Assembly (NCBI GenBank): GCA_037355855.1
Contig: CM074767.1
Coordinates: 62,001-126,000 of the forward strand
Length of the DNA stretch: 64,000 nucleotides
DNA from: Pseudo-nitzschia pungens
Taxonomy: Eukaryota > Bacillariophyta > Bacillariophyceae > Bacillariales > Bacillariaceae
Direction of reading: 5' to 3'
This document shows, piece by piece, positions 22,744 to 35,019 of this stretch (positions within the stretch are counted from its first letter, which is position 1; each line of letters starts with the position of its first letter). A program made the position numbers and the translations under genes. The notes under the pieces are model-generated. The model saw only the letters and a list, made by a program, of their open reading frames with translations. It searched no databases and was not told the origin of the DNA.

Positions 22744-23347
22744 CTACAAAAAAATAGTGATGCCGTGCGTCACATTGCACCAGGCACGCGTCCGTTCAAA
22801 TGTTGATAGATCGAGGCGCCAGAGGTCCTTCTTGACGCCCCCGGTGTGTGGATTGTTTCCACCCGTGATGTCGTAAAATCCCTCGTAGAGAACCCACGGA
22901 TTTGGTCTCGACGACCTCCCACTCCAGCGATTCAGCAGCAGCGGCATTGTTTTCGTTTTCGCTTGCGTTGTCATCACCTTCTTTCCAATCCAGTCGGTAG
23001 AGGTTGGAATCGTTACTGCCTATCTGGCTCTCACCTCCCCAGAGATAAAGTGCATTCCGATAGACAAACATGGAATGCTCCGGTCGGGGTCCCGGGCAAC
23101 CGACCACGCTCTCCTCGTTGCGGGTCCGGAGCCTCCACCAACGCCTCGTCTCCATGTTGAGCGCCCAGACACCGCTTCCCTCGCCGGCCGGTTCCATCTT
23201 TCGGACCAGGTTGATTCCATCGTGGAGGTAAATGGTGTTGGTTCTCCGGTGCGGAACCCACGCGAAAACGGTGAGGTTCAATCTGGCGGTGGCTCGTGGG
23301 AACGTGGCTCCAGAAGCGGATCCGTTGGTCGCCCCCCTTGACGCCAT
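22744..23347 (-). pseudogene. Kelch-repeat gene relic, frameshifted
   Basis: The minus-strand frame from the ATG at 23347 carries two kelch-like blades: AWVPHRRTNTIYLHDG with GVWALNMETRRWWRL, and GPRPEHSMFVYRNALYLWGG with NLYRLDW. After WEVVETKS (about 22915) that frame continues as non-kelch sequence, while the next frame carries the third blade, VLYEGFYDITGGNN with KKDLWRLDLSTFE, and stops at 22744. No splice sites can bridge so short a gap. A full kelch propeller needs five to seven blades, so this is a truncated and shifted remnant, or a gene whose other exons I cannot see. There is a stop just upstream of the ATG in the same frame. Confidence 0.55.
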
Positions 23348-24613
23348 AAATGGCTTCGAGCTATTTTCTGGTTCGAGGAGGATTCATGTTTTTGTTGGCT
23401 TTTTTTCCCTTTTCTTTTCGTTTTTATGATTGTTCCTCTTGATTTACGGAAAACGTTCGGACTCGACTGCTAGTAGGAGAATGTTTTCGATCGGGTAGTT
23501 GCAATTGTTGTCAATGTCTTGTGTCAACATGAAAAAACAACAATGAGACGACGGGGATGAACGAAATTTTTGGCAAGGACGGAGGCTACCCCCGAGAAAA
23601 TTATGTGCTGTAGGCGCCAGTAAACCTTACGTGTAAGATTCAAAGCCATCGGAAAAATGGAGATTTGTTGCGAGGACGGAAACCGAGCATGTTATTGGTA
23701 TTCTGGTATCGTGTACGGGTATGGAATCTTGTGCTTTAGTTTGGGAATGTTCGTGTCATCGGAGATGGAAATACTAATCGAAATCGAAATAAAAAATAAC
23801 CGAAATCGGGAATCTGGAGTGTGGAGATGAATGGGAAGGAAGTTATGAGGACGCTGACGATCTTGTTGAACAAAACATAGCAGTAAAAGTAAGCTCTACC
23901 TGGTTACTTGCACACACTGGACACGCTAAAATACGAAGTAACGAAGAGAAAGAATGTCAAATGACTTTTGTTTCCACCTTCACATTTTAAAATAATGTCA
24001 ATACAATGTACGTAGTAAGATTACTACCGTACTTCTACTAAACAACAAACATGTCCTTCCACGAGCGGCATATTTTTTGGTTTTAGTCCGTCCGTAGCGG
24101 TACGTCTAAAAACAAAGCTGATTCGTGCCAGGTAAAAGAGGCGCTTTCGGAGTTTTTTCACACGGTCGAGAACGAAACCTTCTCCGATACGGAAGAGGAG
24201 AAGGGCGATACGGGGGAACACAATCATCATACTACTAGTACTAGTACTTTAGTACAAGAATGCAATGGGCAAAACCAAGCTGCTGCGACTGCTTTGCTGC
24301 CGGCTTTTGCAGCACAGATGTGAAACAAATCTAGCACCACTACCTATTCTAGTAGTACGAGGACTTTTTTGATGGTGCTTCTGTTGTTGCTTGCTTGGTG
24401 CTGCTGCTGCTGCTGCTGCTACTAGTAGTACTAGTAGTAGCACTACTGCTGATGCTGGATTTTACAAGAAGCAAAAGTACAACAAGTAGTACTACTAGTA
24501 AATTGTCTGGCACTCATCTGCTGGTGGTGCATTTGCTAGTAGCACCTGCTATATGCAACAAAATTCAATGTAGCATCTTTTCTAGCTATTTTCAAAGCAG
24601 CAGAGCTAGTAGC
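23348..24613. other. Intergenic spacer
   Basis: No gene is supported. Toward the right end (24220-24600) the text becomes ACTAGT/GCTGCT-rich and leads into the 12-bp minisatellite. Confidence 0.4.
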
Positions 24614-24841
24614 AGCAGAGCTAGCAGCAGAGCTAGCAGCAGAGCTAGCAGCAGAGCTAGCAGCAGAGCTAGCAGCAGAGCTAGCAGCAGAGCTAGCAGC
24701 AGAGCTAGCAGCAGAGCTAGCAGCAGAGCTAGCAGCAGAGCTAGCAGCAGAGCTAGCAGCAGAGCTAGCAGCAGAGCTAGCAGCAGAGCTAGCAGCAGAG
24801 CTAGCAGCAGAGCTAGCAGCAGAGCTAGCAGCAGAGCTAGC
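24614..24841. repeat. 12-bp minisatellite, about 19 units of AGCAGAGCTAGC
   Basis: About 19 nearly perfect units. Each contains the palindrome GCTAGC. Because 12 is a multiple of three, open frames (SRAS on plus, SAAS or LLAL on minus) cross it on both strands; I regard them as artefacts. Confidence 0.92.
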
Positions 24842-26039
24842 AAAAAATTTGCTTCTCGTTGTTGTTGCCAATTTTGCATAGAAAAATCCCTACAGCAAGC
24901 CAAAAAGCCAATGCATTCCTTGATTTTGCTGATTTTCGTGGAGGGGCTACGGTATATTTTAGCTACACGATCAGTAGCATAATTCTCTTGTTGACACTAG
25001 ATGCAAACGTGCTGGGAGGGTTTGTAGGTGTCGTACTTATTCCTACTACTAATTACTTACTCACGGATCCATACTCCACGGTACTAGCAACATGTTCGAA
25101 TCTAGCACTGTTATTAGCGTAAAATCTTAGCCTATAATTGATCACTATTCCATAGCTAGTACTTCTAGTAGCACTTCTTCTGGTGGTGGTGTGCCTACAA
25201 CTCCGAGATATGCTGAGGTACTAGACTACTACTATGTACCCCTGGTACCTCCTCTTTGTTCTTCTTCTAGGATGACGAGCCTAGCAATATATTCCAATAT
25301 ATCTTTCCACCATTATTTCATAATATTTTTCTCACTACGTCGTCGTGTAGTATTGATACTCCTCATTCAACAAGAACAAGATTTCAATGAACGAATACCG
25401 TACCGTATGATAATGATGATTCTTGGGCAAAATTTCACCGAGCGAAACCACTCCCTGCCCTCGCCCCTGCAAAGCGACTAGTAGTTTGAACCGTCACACG
25501 AAATATGATCCATCCCGTTTTCGGTTTCAGTTTCGGTTTCATCACGCTGCGCAGCGTACCAGATCGAAACACGTCGAATGCGAGAAGCTCGAGACCTGCT
25601 CCCATCACTGTTGGGTGTATTCGAGTGTGTCCGTGATGGAACAAGCAAGATTTCTGCGCACACACACACACTTTACCAAACTGCGTAACACCAATGCATC
25701 AACCAGTAGTACATAATCACGGTTGGTTACGGACATGCGTCCGTCGAGCATACCACAAGCATCCCTGATGGAATCAATTTCTGGAACCGGTCAGAACTAG
25801 ATCCTTGACGGAACCTTCGAACCTCAACGAAGACGGCCGCTATTCCGTTCCAATTCATTTCTTTTCATGTTACTTGTGATTTCGACTTGCTTTGTTGCCT
25901 GCGTATCCTTTGACCTCGCCATTCTTGGCCTGTCCTTGGCCGGTCTATTTCGTTTCGTTTCGTTTCGTTTCGTTTTGTTTCATTTCATTTGATTTGATTT
26001 GGATTCATTCTTTTTCATTTCATTTCTTTTCGTTTGTAC
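24842..26039. other. Intergenic spacer
   Basis: No gene is supported. A GTTTC pentamer run at 25949-25985 lies just past the stop codon of the next minus-strand gene. Confidence 0.4.
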
Positions 26040-27115
26040 TCAGAGCATTGACAGCGGCAGCCCGTAGTGAATCGCCTCGAGCGCTTCCCTCAGCTCACCG
26101 TCCAGATCCCGCGGCACCACGCAAAAGGCCGAATCGGGGAGGTTCCCGTTGCTTTTCAGTTGATGCGTTGCAAACAGAACCTCCCTCCCACCGGGTGCCA
26201 GCAATGCGGCCGCGAGCCGTTCGTTGACCACCAAAGCATCATAGTTGTCGCTGTCGCTGTCGCTGTTTTCGTTTCTGGCGAGGCTTTGCCGCCTCCGTTC
26301 TTGTCGTTGCTTCCAAACCTGCGGATCGCAGGCGTTCTCATCTTCGTTCACAATTTCGGGGGCGGAATAAAAGGTCGACCGTTGCTCGGGCCAGATATAG
26401 GAAAAAACCGCCGTTTCGTTTTCGTTTCGTTTTCGTTTCCGTCTTGTTCCCAAACAAGTGGCCACACGGAGACCGCCGGGCCCCACCTGGAAGCCTCGGA
26501 GGGATCCGACGTGGCCACGTGCCCGTTGGAGGGTTTTGCCACAAAAGAATTGCCATCCTTCTGTTGCTGCTCTTGCGTCGACAATTGGTCCTGCAGCGCC
26601 TCGAAATAGTCCAGTGCGTTCGGATCGCACCCGTAGGTTTCCGGGAGCAGCAGGTCCGGGGAGGGGGTGTGAATTTGTATCGGGAGTCCCTTTCTGGCTT
26701 GCACCAGTTCCGCAATGGCTTGCTGCCGGGAATCCGCTGCTGCAATTGGGTGTTCGTTGTCGCTGCTCACTGGTTCGTCTCCGCGGTACAAGAATCGCCC
26801 CCCACTCGCTCGGACGGCCCCTAGGAATTCGCGGGGAGTGTGGGAAACCAGAAAGGATGCCAGTTCTCGGATCCTGCTCGCTGGAACCACCGAAATGGAA
26901 TCGTTGGTGGGTGCGAGATCGGCAACGGGAGGAGGAGAAGTCCGCGATTGCATCGGTGGCTCGAAAAGGAGTTGCATCCCTTTCGAACCGACACCGCCAG
27001 CATTGCTGCTGCTGCTGCTGCAGCCACCGTTCCCCAACGGATCACAAAAGGTTGCAGCGGTTTGGATCAAGCACCACTGCCCGAGCGAGCGTCGATCGTG
27101 CAAGAACAGCTGCAT
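26040..27115 (-). CDS. Hypothetical protein with one short intron
   Basis: Exon 1 is 27115-26456 (ATG start) and exon 2 is 26384-26040. A 71-nt intron (CTT/GTTTGG to CCCGAG/CAACGG) keeps phase 0 and joins two frames that both look coding, giving 334 residues. The donor is not a strong consensus, so a single-base indel is an alternative explanation. Visible segments are a Ser/Gly-rich N-terminus, a conserved-looking block RIRELASFLVSHTPREFLGAV with GGRFLYRGDEP, then PETYGCDPNALDYFEALQDQ, an acidic NENSDSDSDNYDALVV stretch, and a C-terminal block GGREVLFATHQLKSNGNLPD with LREALEAIHYGLPLSML. No signal peptide or membrane segment is seen. I do not recognise the family. Confidence 0.6.
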
Positions 27116-28430
27116 TTGATTGGGTGTTGGATCGGATCGGATCGGATCGGATGCAATGCGATGCGATGCGATGCGATGAGAGTGTTGGAGTTTGGTTGCG
27201 AGGAAGAGTCGTGATTCGACACCAGAACGAGTAACTCTTGTGGTGGTTTGGAATGCGGTGGCAAATTTCGTATTTTGCTTTTTTGGGATGGTATGTATCG
27301 ATTACATGTAGATACCAGTAGCGGTAGGATAGGGTAAAGCTTAGGAGAGGATAGAATAAGAACGATTTATTGCACTATTTTGTGCGATAAGTAAATCTTA
27401 CGTTTGATACTCGATCGTCCTCGTTGTCTACAACAAACACGAGCAATCCTCCCAAAACAAAAGAAGATACGAGTAATTACTTCGTAAGATTTCTTCGTAC
27501 AAGTACCGAAGGAATTTAAAATTTGAGATTATGAAGAAGCCCTCTAAAAATGAGCTATTCGATCCAGGGTTCATAGTACTACTAGTAGGTCCTAGTACTA
27601 CTACTAGTAGTAGTACTAGTACCGGTAGTACTAGTACTACCACCACTCTAGATGACACCGCCAAGAAGGCACAGCGCCACTACTAGTACTACTAACCTTA
27701 GTCGTACTAGTACACTCCCGGTATGAGACAGCAACAAGTAACTCGCCGCACCATGGATTGAGGATAAGGTTACTGCCCACTCTTTTCTTCAAATTTTTAG
27801 CAATCTGCCAGGTAGTTCTGCTGCTGTATCAACCGATGGTACTAGTACTAGTAGTAGTACAAGCACTTTTGTACCTCTAGTAGGGGAGTATCATTTATTT
27901 ACTAGTACTAGTAGTGCTAGCTACTATCTTGTTAGCGTATTCAATACTACTACTACTACTAGTAGTACTAGTACTGCTGGCGCCTGAGGAAAAGGAGTAT
28001 CTCCTTTAGACTACTGTCCTTTGCGAGGAGGAGCACCTGCTCGAGTGCTGGTGTTGCTGTTGGCGTGCTGTTACTATCTTTCTCTGTTGCTGACGAGCAA
28101 TACCGCCATCTTTACACATAAAAGGAGGGATTTATTCATACTACCAATTGGCTGGGAGGATGGGACATGACTGAATGAACCGATCACCACCACCAATTGC
28201 CAGCGATCTTCTTCGAATCTCCTGCCGTACTACTGTGTACTTGTACGGTATCGAGTAGTACTACTAGTAGTATATCACTCGATCATCAGCATATCGGCCA
28301 GGACCGGCATCCCGAAACGGGTATTCCCCATTCATATTCAATCGTAGTACAACAATACTAATATGCTTCGCATTTCGTGTGGTCTCGGCAAAGGAAAAGA
28401 GCAGTTAAACTAATCGTTCGGCCGTCACTG
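27116..28430. other. Intergenic, ACTAGT-rich
   Basis: GGATC and GATGC pentamers occur at 27129-27177, just upstream of the hypothetical gene. From 27570 to 27990 and again near 28250 the text is dense in ACTAGTACTACTAGTAG. No gene is seen. Confidence 0.4.
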
Positions 28431-30715
28431 TCACTCCAATTCGTCACTCCAAAATGTTTTGACAGGAATGGCATCCACGGCACTGCAATTGGTAGTGCAC
28501 TGGTTGGTGCCAACGCCGGGCACCATGATCATACAGGGACAATTCTCGTCGACCCATGCTTTCTGCTCTTCCGACATGCAAGGCTTTCGAAAGTTTTTCA
28601 CGTATCCATTGTCGGTCATGTCGGTGAAGTGGGTTTGGAAGCCACCGTAGATTGGGTCGACGCACCAATAATTGTCGGGGTCACAGCAGCTGCAACAGTC
28701 GCAGTCGACTCCGTAATCGGTTTCGTTTGTGTTGCAGTTATCACCCACGACCACAACAACTCCGTCTCTGTATACCGAATGGTTGCAGAAGCTGTTGAGG
28801 GAACCGTATAGGCCTGGGTTGCTGTACATAGAGAGTATTTCCAAGGTGGGAATGGTTATCAATGCCTCTGGAATCCTCCCTGTTAGGCAATTGTCAAGGA
28901 AGGCCACGGCTTCCAAACTCTCAAACTCGCCATAGGACTCGGGAATGGTGCCTTGCAAGGCTCCACCGCCCAGAATCAATTCTTTCAAGGATTTCTTAAA
29001 GTAGGTGATCTCGGGAGGCAGGGTTCCGGCCAAGTTGTTCCAATCTGTTTGTTGTATCGTATTGCATCGTATTGCATTGTGTTTGATGCAAGGAATCACC
29101 GCATGGCAGATCCAAGGCGAGAACAATCGCAAACGAAACGAGGATGCCCAACGGACGGACACGAACGGATCGGATTGGAACGGAACGGAACGCAATGCAA
29201 TGCAACGAAACAAACAAACAGAATGCAAGCGTTCGGGTGAGACAGACCGACAGTGAATCAAATCAAGTAGTACGGAGCCAATACAAATGCTGCGTTTCGT
29301 TGGTCGGTTGGTGTACTCATACTCGTATCGAACCCGTACGTGTACGTGCACGTGTACTCGTAGGACTCACAAATGTTCAATTGCATGAGCCACCCGTCCT
29401 TGTTGCACAAGTTTCCCTTTGCCTCAAAGCCAAAATCACTTTGAGGAAACCAGAAGTCTTCCTGGGCGGTCGAGCGCACCGAGTTCCACGTGCACTCGTC
29501 GAACCCCGACAAATACCAGAATTGTTCGTCCCAGTGTTCCCCGTTTGTGGCGTGGTAGAGGAGGGCACTCACAAAGCGTTGGCGAAGCTTGTGGATGTTT
29601 TCCTCCGAGGTGGGTTCGATCTGCATCGGATCGGTGGCCACGAGCCATTCCAGTGCTTGGATCCGATCGCTCGATGCCTCTGGCGAGTCGGGATCAAAAG
29701 CGTCCGGATTGCTCACGACAAACGGAGAGAGGACGTCAATGATGGATGCCCTTCGGTCTCGGTCTCGCTCTCCCTCCACCTGTTGGGGTTGTTGGGTCGG
29801 AGAACGCGCCGACTCTTGCCTCCCTCCCCTCACCCTCAAGAAAACGATAACGACAACGATCACCAGAGCAATTGCCGCTGCCAGGACGCACCGAACGGTT
29901 CTCTTGTAGTCATCCTTCTTGTTTCCCGTCTCACCTTTTGAATTCGCTTGCTCGGGATAAGCCACCTCCTCGGCCACAGCAATGCGTTCCGTTTGGACGT
30001 GGATCGGAGGCTCCATTTCAACTCTTTCATCTAGTACGTTGGAGGTGTTGTGATAATAAGATGTAGTTGTGGTTGTCGTTGTGGTTGTGGTTGTAGCTGC
30101 ATCTGTAGCTGCGGACGCGCCGAGCGGATTGGGAACGAAAAAGGCACCTGGTGTCGAAGCCCTGCCGCGAATGCTAGTGGTGAAGATTGTCTTCGTGCCT
30201 CTCGCCGAATAAGATTTGTCGTTTTCGGAAACGGTTGCAGTTGCAGTTGCAGCTCCTGACGCAGTTGCTGTTGCGGATGGTGTTTGTGTCCAAGATTCCG
30301 AGGATTGTTTTTTCGGTTCGGAATATTCGTTGGGAAATGGCGTTTCCATTTCCACAACGGACACTTCCTTTGGTAGTTTCGTCTTGATCTTGGTCTTGGT
30401 GTTCGTTGCATTGTCTTCCGAGGCGGGTGGTGACAATGATGCGGCTCCGTCTTCGACTTGGACAATGAAACTGCCTTGGAGAGCAACAATCGCTTGTTTT
30501 TCGGATGCTTGTTCTTCCATCGGAGCTTCGATCTTTTCAATCTTTTCTTGCTCGACGGTTTCGCTTGCTGTCGCACTCGCACTCGCGCTCGCACTCGTAT
30601 CGACAGGTTCGGAAACAGCTGCAACTGCAGCCTCAGCGTTTGAATCGTCTCCGGTTGGTGCCCCGGTAGATCCTTTTTCCAGATCGTCCGTCATACGATC
30701 TTCTTCCTCGGGCAT
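28431..30715 (-). CDS. Transmembrane leucine-rich-repeat protein
   Basis: Exon 1 is 30715-29371 and exon 2 is 29044-28431; the junction ACATTT/GTGAGT to AAACAG/ATTGG is phase 1 and gives LNIYWNNLAGTLPPEI, a perfect LRR continuation, for 652 residues. The first 270 residues are Ser/Thr/Ala-rich and cytosolic by position, followed by one membrane segment near residues 275-297 (CVLAAAIALVIVVVIVFL). The ectodomain begins with a conserved block (QALEWLVATDP, RFVSALLYHATNGEHW, YLSGFDECTWN) found before LRRs in diatom proteins, then LRR units (NLAGTLPPEI, ALQGTIPES, CLTGRIPEAL) and a C-terminal Cys-rich region (DCDCCSCCDP, CMSEEQ, CTTNCSAVDA). This is a type II orientation by inference. No kinase domain is present. 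A surface recognition or adhesion role is likely but unproven. The 326-nt intron carries GGAAC and ATGCA pentamers. Confidence 0.85.
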
Positions 30716-31570
30716 GGCTAGTATTGGAATTGGAATTGGAATTGAAATTAGAATTGGATTCAAGTTTGTTGGATTACTTCTACGTTATTATATCCATGAT
30801 CCATGATCCATGATCCATGATGATTAATTTTTTTCATTACCGGCATTTTTGGACCCCGGTTTCTTATCTACGAAGCACTTCGTAAAAACCTTACGTATCT
30901 TCGTGTGATGGATGGATCAATGGATCATGATAAAAAAATAGTCACAAAAAATAATACTACGTGTACGGTACGTAATAATAATAATAACAGAACCACGTGG
31001 CCCGTATAAATAATAATGCGAAAGATGTCTGTCTACCGGTAAATCGCAAGCGAATTACTTAATACGCGGGCGGAATAATTTTCGAGACAATGGCATCCTT
31101 AGTGTAACACTTGAGCCGCGAGCCGCGAGTCCCCTCTATAGCTAATGCTGATATTATTTTATGATAATCCCTTGAAGTGGCGATAGTTTTATTACTTCAT
31201 GTGTGTTATATAGCCTCGTCAAGTGTCCCAGAGTCACTGTATTCAGTTTCGCTGATAGCCATGTTAAATGGCTATAAAAGATAATATTACGGAGAATATG
31301 GGTCATTACTCATGTATTACGATGGCTACTCGAGTGAGCACGTGTACTAGCACGTGTTCGCTCCTATATAATCAAGAAAAATGAGATGTTGGAAAATTCA
31401 AATATTTAGTAATCGAGGTAAATACTTTCGTAACTGCCAAAATACTTTCGTATTGCAAGTGAATTACTTTGGTATTTTGGGCACTATTTCCAGCACTTGT
31501 AAACGTACCACATTTTTGGTACTCCCAGAAGACCCAATACACACACGAAATAGAGGACTGCAATACCTGT
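30716..31570. other. Intergenic spacer
   Basis: It starts with GGAATT hexamers (30724-30750) and CCATGAT repeats (30791-30820). A small hairpin, ATAGCCAT with AATGGCTAT, lies at 31254-31275. No gene is supported. Confidence 0.35.
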
Positions 31571-32060
31571 AGCAAGACGAACAGCAATGCAATCGCAACA
31601 GGTTAGAAACGGCGGTTACAATAAGACGAAGCAACAGCAACACATCAAACAGCAGACGCAGCAGCCGCCACAGCCGCAACAACAGCACTGCAGCATCAAA
31701 TGGGAACGTCGTATCAACGTACCGTAATCCCCCAAGCAAGAAGAACAGCAATGCAATCGCAACAGGTTAGAAATGGCGGTTACAATAAGACGCGAAGCAA
31801 CAGCAACACATCAAACAGCAGACGCAGCAGCCGCCACAGCCACAACAACAGCGCTGCAGCATCAAATGGGAACGTCGTATCAACGTACCGTAATCCCCCA
31901 AGCAAGAAAAACAACAATGCAATCGCAACACGTTAGAAACAGCGGTTACAATAACAAGAACAACAACAGAGGCGAAGCAACAGCAACAGCAACAGCAACA
32001 CATCAAACAGCAGACGTAGCAGCAGGAGCAGTCGCAGCAGCAGCAACAACAGCACGGCGG
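31571..32060. repeat. Three tandem copies of a 165-bp unit
   Basis: Copies begin with AGCAAGA at 31571, 31735 and 31901, periods of 164 and 166 bp. Each contains GCAATGCAATCGCAACA, GCGGTTACAATAA, a CAA/CAG-rich middle and, in the first two, AACGTCGTATCAACGTACCG. The third copy is more diverged. Open frames across it are Gln/Asn-rich and unconvincing as proteins. Confidence 0.8.
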
Positions 32061-32129
32061 GAACTTTTTGAACGTACCAGTAGAAGTCTTCCCCATGGTC
32101 AAGCAAAAAAAGAAGCAGCAGCGTGTGAG

Positions 32130-32345
32130 TAAATAGGAAGCAGCAGCAGCAGCAGCAGCAGCAGACACAACAGCAGACGCAACAGCAGACGCAACGGCAG
32201 CAACAACGGCAGCAACAACGGCGACAGCAACAGCAACAGCAACAGCCACAGACGCAGAAGCAACAGCGACAGCAGCAGTGACAGCAGCGACAGCAGTGAC
32301 AGCAGCGACAGCAGCGACAGTAGCAACAGCAGCAACAGCAGCAAC
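32130..32345. repeat. CAG/CAA/GACAG-rich low-complexity tract
   Basis: Runs of GCA and of AGCGACAGCAGTGAC-type units follow the 165-bp tandem. All three frames are open in places on both strands. From 32346 to 32915 I see nothing further. Confidence 0.7.
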
Positions 32346-32915
32346 GCGTTAGAGGACTTACCGGAGCAGGAGAGGAACTGAGCTTTTCCCATGGTCACCA
32401 GCACCAAATTTGCTTTTGAAACTGATCAGTTTCGAAATTATGAGCAATCGGTGGGATCCGAAAAAAAAGAAGCAACACGATAACACCATGTACAGATGTA
32501 GGACTCAGTACTAATTCTACAGAGATCTTCAGTCCCACCTACAGAATGCGCGGGCCAACCAGTCCCGTCCAGCAAAGTATTGCTCAAAGCACGGAGTTGT
32601 GTGTGAAATTTCAAACAAAAATACTCGCACATACAGCTCTGTGTACTGTAAATCTACTGAGTCCCACGTTAAAAAACAAAAACAATACTATGAGTACTAC
32701 TTTGGTATTTCAGTACAGATTTTCGTGTACCCTATCTACGAGTACCAGTCCACTACCACATTACGTACGGTACCCTGCAAAATAGTATCGAAAATACCCT
32801 TCAGCTGCAACAAAAAGCAAACAATGCTTGCTGGCAAGAGTCCCCTCCATTGTGCTCACCTCGTAGCGATCGTAATACATAACTAATAACCCTCTCCTCC
32901 TTCTCTCCTCCTCGT

Positions 32916-33020
32916 AGTAACTGGACCCACTGTGTTGCCTGTATTTGCTGCTTGTTTTCCTCGGCGAAGCGCCTCGGAAAACAAGCAGCAAATACAGGCA
33001 ACACAGTGGGTCCAGTTACT
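32916..33020. repeat. Long perfect hairpin 1
   Basis: The arms starting AGTAACTGGACCCACTGTGT are perfectly complementary over 45 bases, meeting at an apex that reads CTCGGCG-AAG-CGCCTCG. The sequence could form a very stable stem in RNA or single-stranded DNA. Confidence 0.9.
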
Positions 33021-33032
33021 CCTCGGAGTCGG

Positions 33033-33129
33033 ATTGGTTTGGCACGTGTCTCGCCCTAAGTATTGAAAAATACTCGGCGCGCGCGCCTCGTATTTTTCAC
33101 TACTTAGGTTGGACACGTGCCAAACCAAT
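33033..33129. repeat. Long hairpin 2, adjacent and sharing the apex motif
   Basis: ATTGGTTTGGCACGTGTC (33033-33050) pairs with its complement at 33112-33129. A second inner stem (CTAAGTA, GAAAAATAC against GTATTTTTC, TACTTAG) follows, and the apex is CTCGGCG-CGCG-CGCCTCG, nearly identical to hairpin 1. Confidence 0.88.
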
Positions 33130-35019
33130 ACGGAGGATGGGTTATTACCTACAGTAACAATTCGGCATTTCGCGGATTTGTTGAGTAAGAGAACCTCTAG
33201 CGTAATTACGAGTAACTTACTGTATTAATACCGACTAAGGTACCAATTCAAGTTTTGAAAGTTTCCCCGTGGGGCGATGTTGCGAGTCTTCTCTTCTCGC
33301 TTTCTCTATTCTCTGTTCCCTGTTTTCTGAACACGCAAGGCAGAAGTATCGAAGCAAGCAAACCCCCTTAAAATTATTGTCAACGATCAACGAATAACCC
33401 CATCGATGGGCAGAGAAACCGTCGTTGTCAAACCGCTTCTACAATCGTTTCCATTTGTTCCCAAACCCTTCTGCAGCCGCCGACAGCAGACGACATGCTC
33501 GTCTTGTTGCACACTTCACTCACTCTTGGCGTTCGCTGCTGGTGGTGGTTGGTTGGGAACATACATGTACAAGAATGAATCACTGCTGCTACTCACTACT
33601 TTCGCATGCCCCGCAGCGCAGCAGCGTCGCCTCGAAAGGAAGAATGGACGACTCGTGTTCGCTACTACGGGGCGTCTTCGGTGTAGCACTCGAGAACGAA
33701 AGGCGAACGGCTACTGTACTTAGCGTACGAGCACGTCCTGTACTCGTGCCATGCTCAAATGCACCAGAATTTGTGCAACAGCCTCAAGCTACAACGTGGG
33801 TTACTAGTGGAGGCGAGGGGGCGACAGACGGCACATCACATCACACCACACCACACCACACCACACGACACAAAACAGACAGAGGATGCGCGCTCGCTAC
33901 TGGCTACTTCTACAACCGTAGATAGAAAGCTCGTAGAATGAGCAAACCACAAAAACCTCCGCCGTCGACAAGCGACTGGTTGTCTACGATTACTGTCCAT
34001 GTCGGTAGGACAAGAAGCGAACCCACTCACCCCAGGTTCCTACTGGAACAGAATCAGAAATCCATCGACTGAAACAAACCAACCAAAAGGACAGTCACAC
34101 ACCTACCGGTAATTGGTCGGTACTAGTAGTTGGGTTGGTCGGTTGGATGGTTGGATGGTTGATTGGTTCGCAACGGCCGCTCCGCTTCGATCAGGACGCA
34201 ACGAACACACAGCGATACTGGAATTGGAATCGAAAACACAAAGACAAATGGACAACAGCTAGAGATGGCGAACAGGGGCAATCTCTCAAACGAGTTGAAT
34301 TGCTGAGAAGAAGAAAGGAAGAACTACCAACTCCAGCCGTACAACAAGTAGCATCACTACACAACAAGGGCCGACTTGTATCTGGTGGTCGAAACGCGAA
34401 ATAAACAAAACGAAACGGATCGAACGCTCAACCAACTAATAATGATCTCACGACACGACACACTGGAAGCAATCTTTAGTCGAACCATCGCGGCGAGTCA
34501 GAGTCAAATCGATATCGAAGAAGACGTGCGTGTGGAAAACAATAAATGAAAGGTTCCAAACCATGTTGAAAGGACAAGAAAACAATTGACGGAACAATTG
34601 TTGGGCGGCTTCACCAGTGGTAAGCAAGAAGTAATTAAGGGCGGTGTTCAGCGAGCTCATTATTCGCCGATTTACAGTTGCACAGTTGCTATTATTAAGT
34701 ACGTGTATTTCCATTGATTTACTTCTTTCTTTATGTATTTGCATGACTTCGTCCAGTACTATTCGTCTCACGAGTAGTAGACACCGTCCAGTAATGCCCT
34801 TGTGTGTGCCCCGATTGAGGTTGAATCCTTCGACTGTTTTCCAACAATGAAAACCCTCGTTCAGCGACTCAACCCAATCCCACTGGACCTAACCCAACCC
34901 AACGTATCTTATCTCCACTCAACTGGATGTTACAATGTGTTTTACGGTCATTCTCATTCCCGGTCCATATTCAATAGTCTTACGAAGCATATCATACGTG
35001 TACATCGTATGTTCGAATA
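33130..35019. other. Intergenic spacer
   Basis: No convincing gene. There is a CACCACAC run (33837-33868) and GGTTGGTTGGATGGTT repeats (34130-34165). Open frames here have repetitive or unbalanced composition. Confidence 0.4.

Noticed and set aside
24614..24841. CRISPR-like array
   Set aside because: Units are contiguous with no spacers, and the genome is eukaryotic.
24395..24982. SRAS-repeat protein on plus, SAAS/LLAL proteins on minus
   Set aside because: Open frames are forced by the 12-bp period on both strands; no other coding evidence.
26040..27115. ADP-ribosyltransferase, from RFLYRGDE
   Set aside because: Only one motif resembles the R-S-E class; no STS or ExE element could be identified.
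33425..33925. 166-residue plus-strand protein
   Set aside because: No motif, composition follows local repeats such as CACCACAC, and overlapping frames are equally open.
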